NCBI GenBank assembly: GCA_946404295.1
Contig: CAMJDE010000130.1
Coordinates: forward strand, 1-5,841
Direction of reading: 5' to 3'
Length of the DNA: 5,841 nucleotides
Source of the DNA: an uncultured Clostridia bacterium
Lineage (GTDB): Bacteria > Bacillota > Clostridia > Oscillospirales > CAG-272
This document shows positions 4,689-5,841 of the stretch, one piece after another; the stretch's first letter is position 1; every line of letters begins with the position of its first letter. A program made the position numbers and the translations under genes. The notes under the pieces are model-generated. The model had not been told where the DNA came from. It saw only the letters and a list, made by a program, of their open reading frames with translations, and did no database searches.

Positions 4689-5841
4689 TCACTCGATAAA
4701 ATCGGAGAACGTTTTTTCGGTCACGACGAGGATCTTCGGCTGCCCCTCCTCGTTGATCTCGCTCCAGCTGTAGTCGGTCTCGTAGCCGAGGTCGCGCCCG
4801 ACCAGGATCCGGAAGTCGGAGCGCGCGCCGCCGAGCATATCTTTGCCGGCAAGGAACCCTTCGACGGGACAGAACAGGTAGAGTTCGGCGACCGACGAAT
4901 CGGCGAAGGCGCGCGCGCCGATCTCTTTCATTTCGACGTCGTCGCCGATCACGACGGTTTTAACGGTTTTGGCGCCGGAAAACGCCTCTCTCGCGATCGA
5001 CGCGACGGGAAGCGTGATCTCACGCCCGAGTTTTTCGTCGTATACGGTGATCTCACGCGGCAGAACGACGGTCTCCTTTCGCGCGCCGGCGTCGGTCACG
5101 CCGACGACCGAGAAGGTCTCGGAGTAGGTCAGGCGGTAGCGGAGATCGCCGACGTCGTAGACCGCGTCGAGATCGCCGAGCGGCAGATAGAGCGTCGGCA
5201 TCCAGCCCATCCGCGGAAGGGGGGCTTCGTCGGTTTCGTTTTCGGCTCGGTAGAGCAGATTGCCGATCCCCGCCGTGTGCCACGCGACGCCGGTCTCGTT
5301 CAAGTGAAAGTTGGTGTCGAAAAAGTAGTTCGGGGGATAGACGAAATCGGTCATACGACCGAGAAGATCGCAATGCAGGTTTTGCGAAAGGAACGTTTCA
5401 AACGTCTCGCAACGCGCGGCGGCTACGTCGTCGAGGGCGACGCCGGTGATCGAGAGCGCGGTTTCCCCGACCTCGGTTTCGAGGGCGTCGAGGGCGAGCG
5501 GGGTCTCTTCCCCGTTTTCGCCGCGGGAGGTCAGCGCCATCGCGTTCATCGGGCAAAAGGCGAAGTAGACCTTCGCGCCGCGCCTCTCTACCCTGTCGAT
5601 ATAGGCGTTCAGGTAATCGAGAAAGTCGGGCGAGACGGTCGATTCGTCCGGGATGATCGGGGTCGTGGGATCGTAGTAGCCGTCCATCGCGTTGGTCTCC
5701 CGCGGGTAGACGAGATCGCCCGCGGCGTTGAAGTTCCGGCTGTTGTAGACCGAGTCGGGGTCGGGGGCGCCGTCTTTCAGATAGCGCAGTTTTTCGCCCG
5801 CGACCGACCAGAGAGCGCCGAGGAGCGACGGGTAGTTCTCG
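4689..5841 (-). CDS. SGNH-hydrolase-like protein with C-terminal BspA-type leucine-rich repeats (5' partial)
   Basis: The frame runs from the right edge (first full codon 5838-5840) to TGA at 4689-4691, giving 383 residues. The ATG at 5687 is internal: open coding sequence continues upstream for at least 51 residues with the same character. NSRNFNAAGD (33-42), the helix before GAKVYFAFCPMNAMAL (about 88-103) and FFDTNFHLNETG (173-184) resemble conserved blocks of SGNH/DltD-like proteins common in Clostridia. D175 and H179 could be part of the catalytic Asp-His pair, although the spacing is DxxxH rather than the usual DxxH. The nucleophile Ser would lie upstream, outside the window. Residues about 263-325 hold BspA-type leucine-rich repeats (VASIAREAFSGAKTVKTVVI, then IGARAFADSSVAELYL), a module usually found in surface proteins. 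An exported or membrane-anchored esterase/acyltransferase-like protein is inferred; the substrate is unknown. Confidence 0.75.
   Translation of the reverse strand, partial: ENYPSLLGALWSVAGEKLRYLKDGAPDPDSVYNSRNFNAAGDLVYPRETNAMDGYYDPTTPIIPDESTVSPDFLDYLNAYIDRVERRGAKVYFAFCPMNAMALTSRGENGEETPLALDALETEVGETALSITGVALDDVAAARCETFETFLSQNLHCDLLGRMTDFVYPPNYFFDTNFHLNETGVAWHTAGIGNLLYRAENETDEAPLPRMGWMPTLYLPLGDLDAVYDVGDLRYRLTYSETFSVVGVTDAGARKETVVLPREITVYDEKLGREITLPVASIAREAFSGAKTVKTVVIGDDVEMKEIGARAFADSSVAELYLFCPVEGFLAGKDMLGGARSDFRILVGRDLGYETDYSWSEINEEGQPKILVVTEKTFSDFIE

Noticed and set aside
5685..5687. ATG as the start of the SGNH/LRR gene
   Set aside because: The frame stays open upstream to the window edge with matching, family-like sequence (NSRNFN block), so the true start lies outside.

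Overview
The window looks like chromosomal DNA of an uncultured, high-GC (roughly 60%) anaerobic member of the Bacillota, most likely Clostridia. This assignment rests on gene style, not on any marker gene. The clues are a large secreted protein with CxxC / HTPGEW repeats and Ig-like modules, a protein with BspA-type leucine-rich repeats, and a Fur-family regulator paired with a predicted 10-TM metal exporter of a kind common in Clostridia. No rRNA, tRNA, CRISPR or transposase gene was seen.

Layout: (1) nt 1-2993, plus strand: the C-terminal 996 residues of a large modular, probably exported protein, open at the left edge. (2) nt 2994-3168: a convergent intergenic region with a strong intrinsic terminator (3005-3036), then an unusual array of five short hairpins, each with a different stem sequence, separated by four copies of the 9-mer CGCGATATG. 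(3) nt 3169-4540, minus strand: a two-gene operon with an 8-bp overlap. A Fur-family repressor (4127-4540) is followed by a predicted heavy-metal/manganese-type exporter (3169-4134). The exporter carries an in-frame 39-bp tandem repeat and a Cys cluster in its central loop. (4) nt 4541-4688: the operon control region. It has a near-consensus sigma-A promoter (TTGACA, 17 bp, TATGAT), three alternating half-sites spaced 9 bp apart just upstream of the repressor's Shine-Dalgarno, and a 12-bp inverted repeat whose loop holds the -35 box. (5) nt 4689-5841, minus strand: the C-terminal 383 residues of a protein combining an SGNH-hydrolase-like region with BspA-type leucine-rich repeats, open at the right edge.

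How it fits together: the repressor probably senses a metal and controls its own operon through the downstream operators, so the exporter is made when the metal is in excess. The metal cannot be read from the sequence. The two large flanking proteins are probably surface or secreted functions unrelated to the operon. The most unusual item is the hairpin/9-mer array directly after the exporter stop codon. The tandem repeat inserted in the exporter loop and the promoter nested in a hairpin come next.
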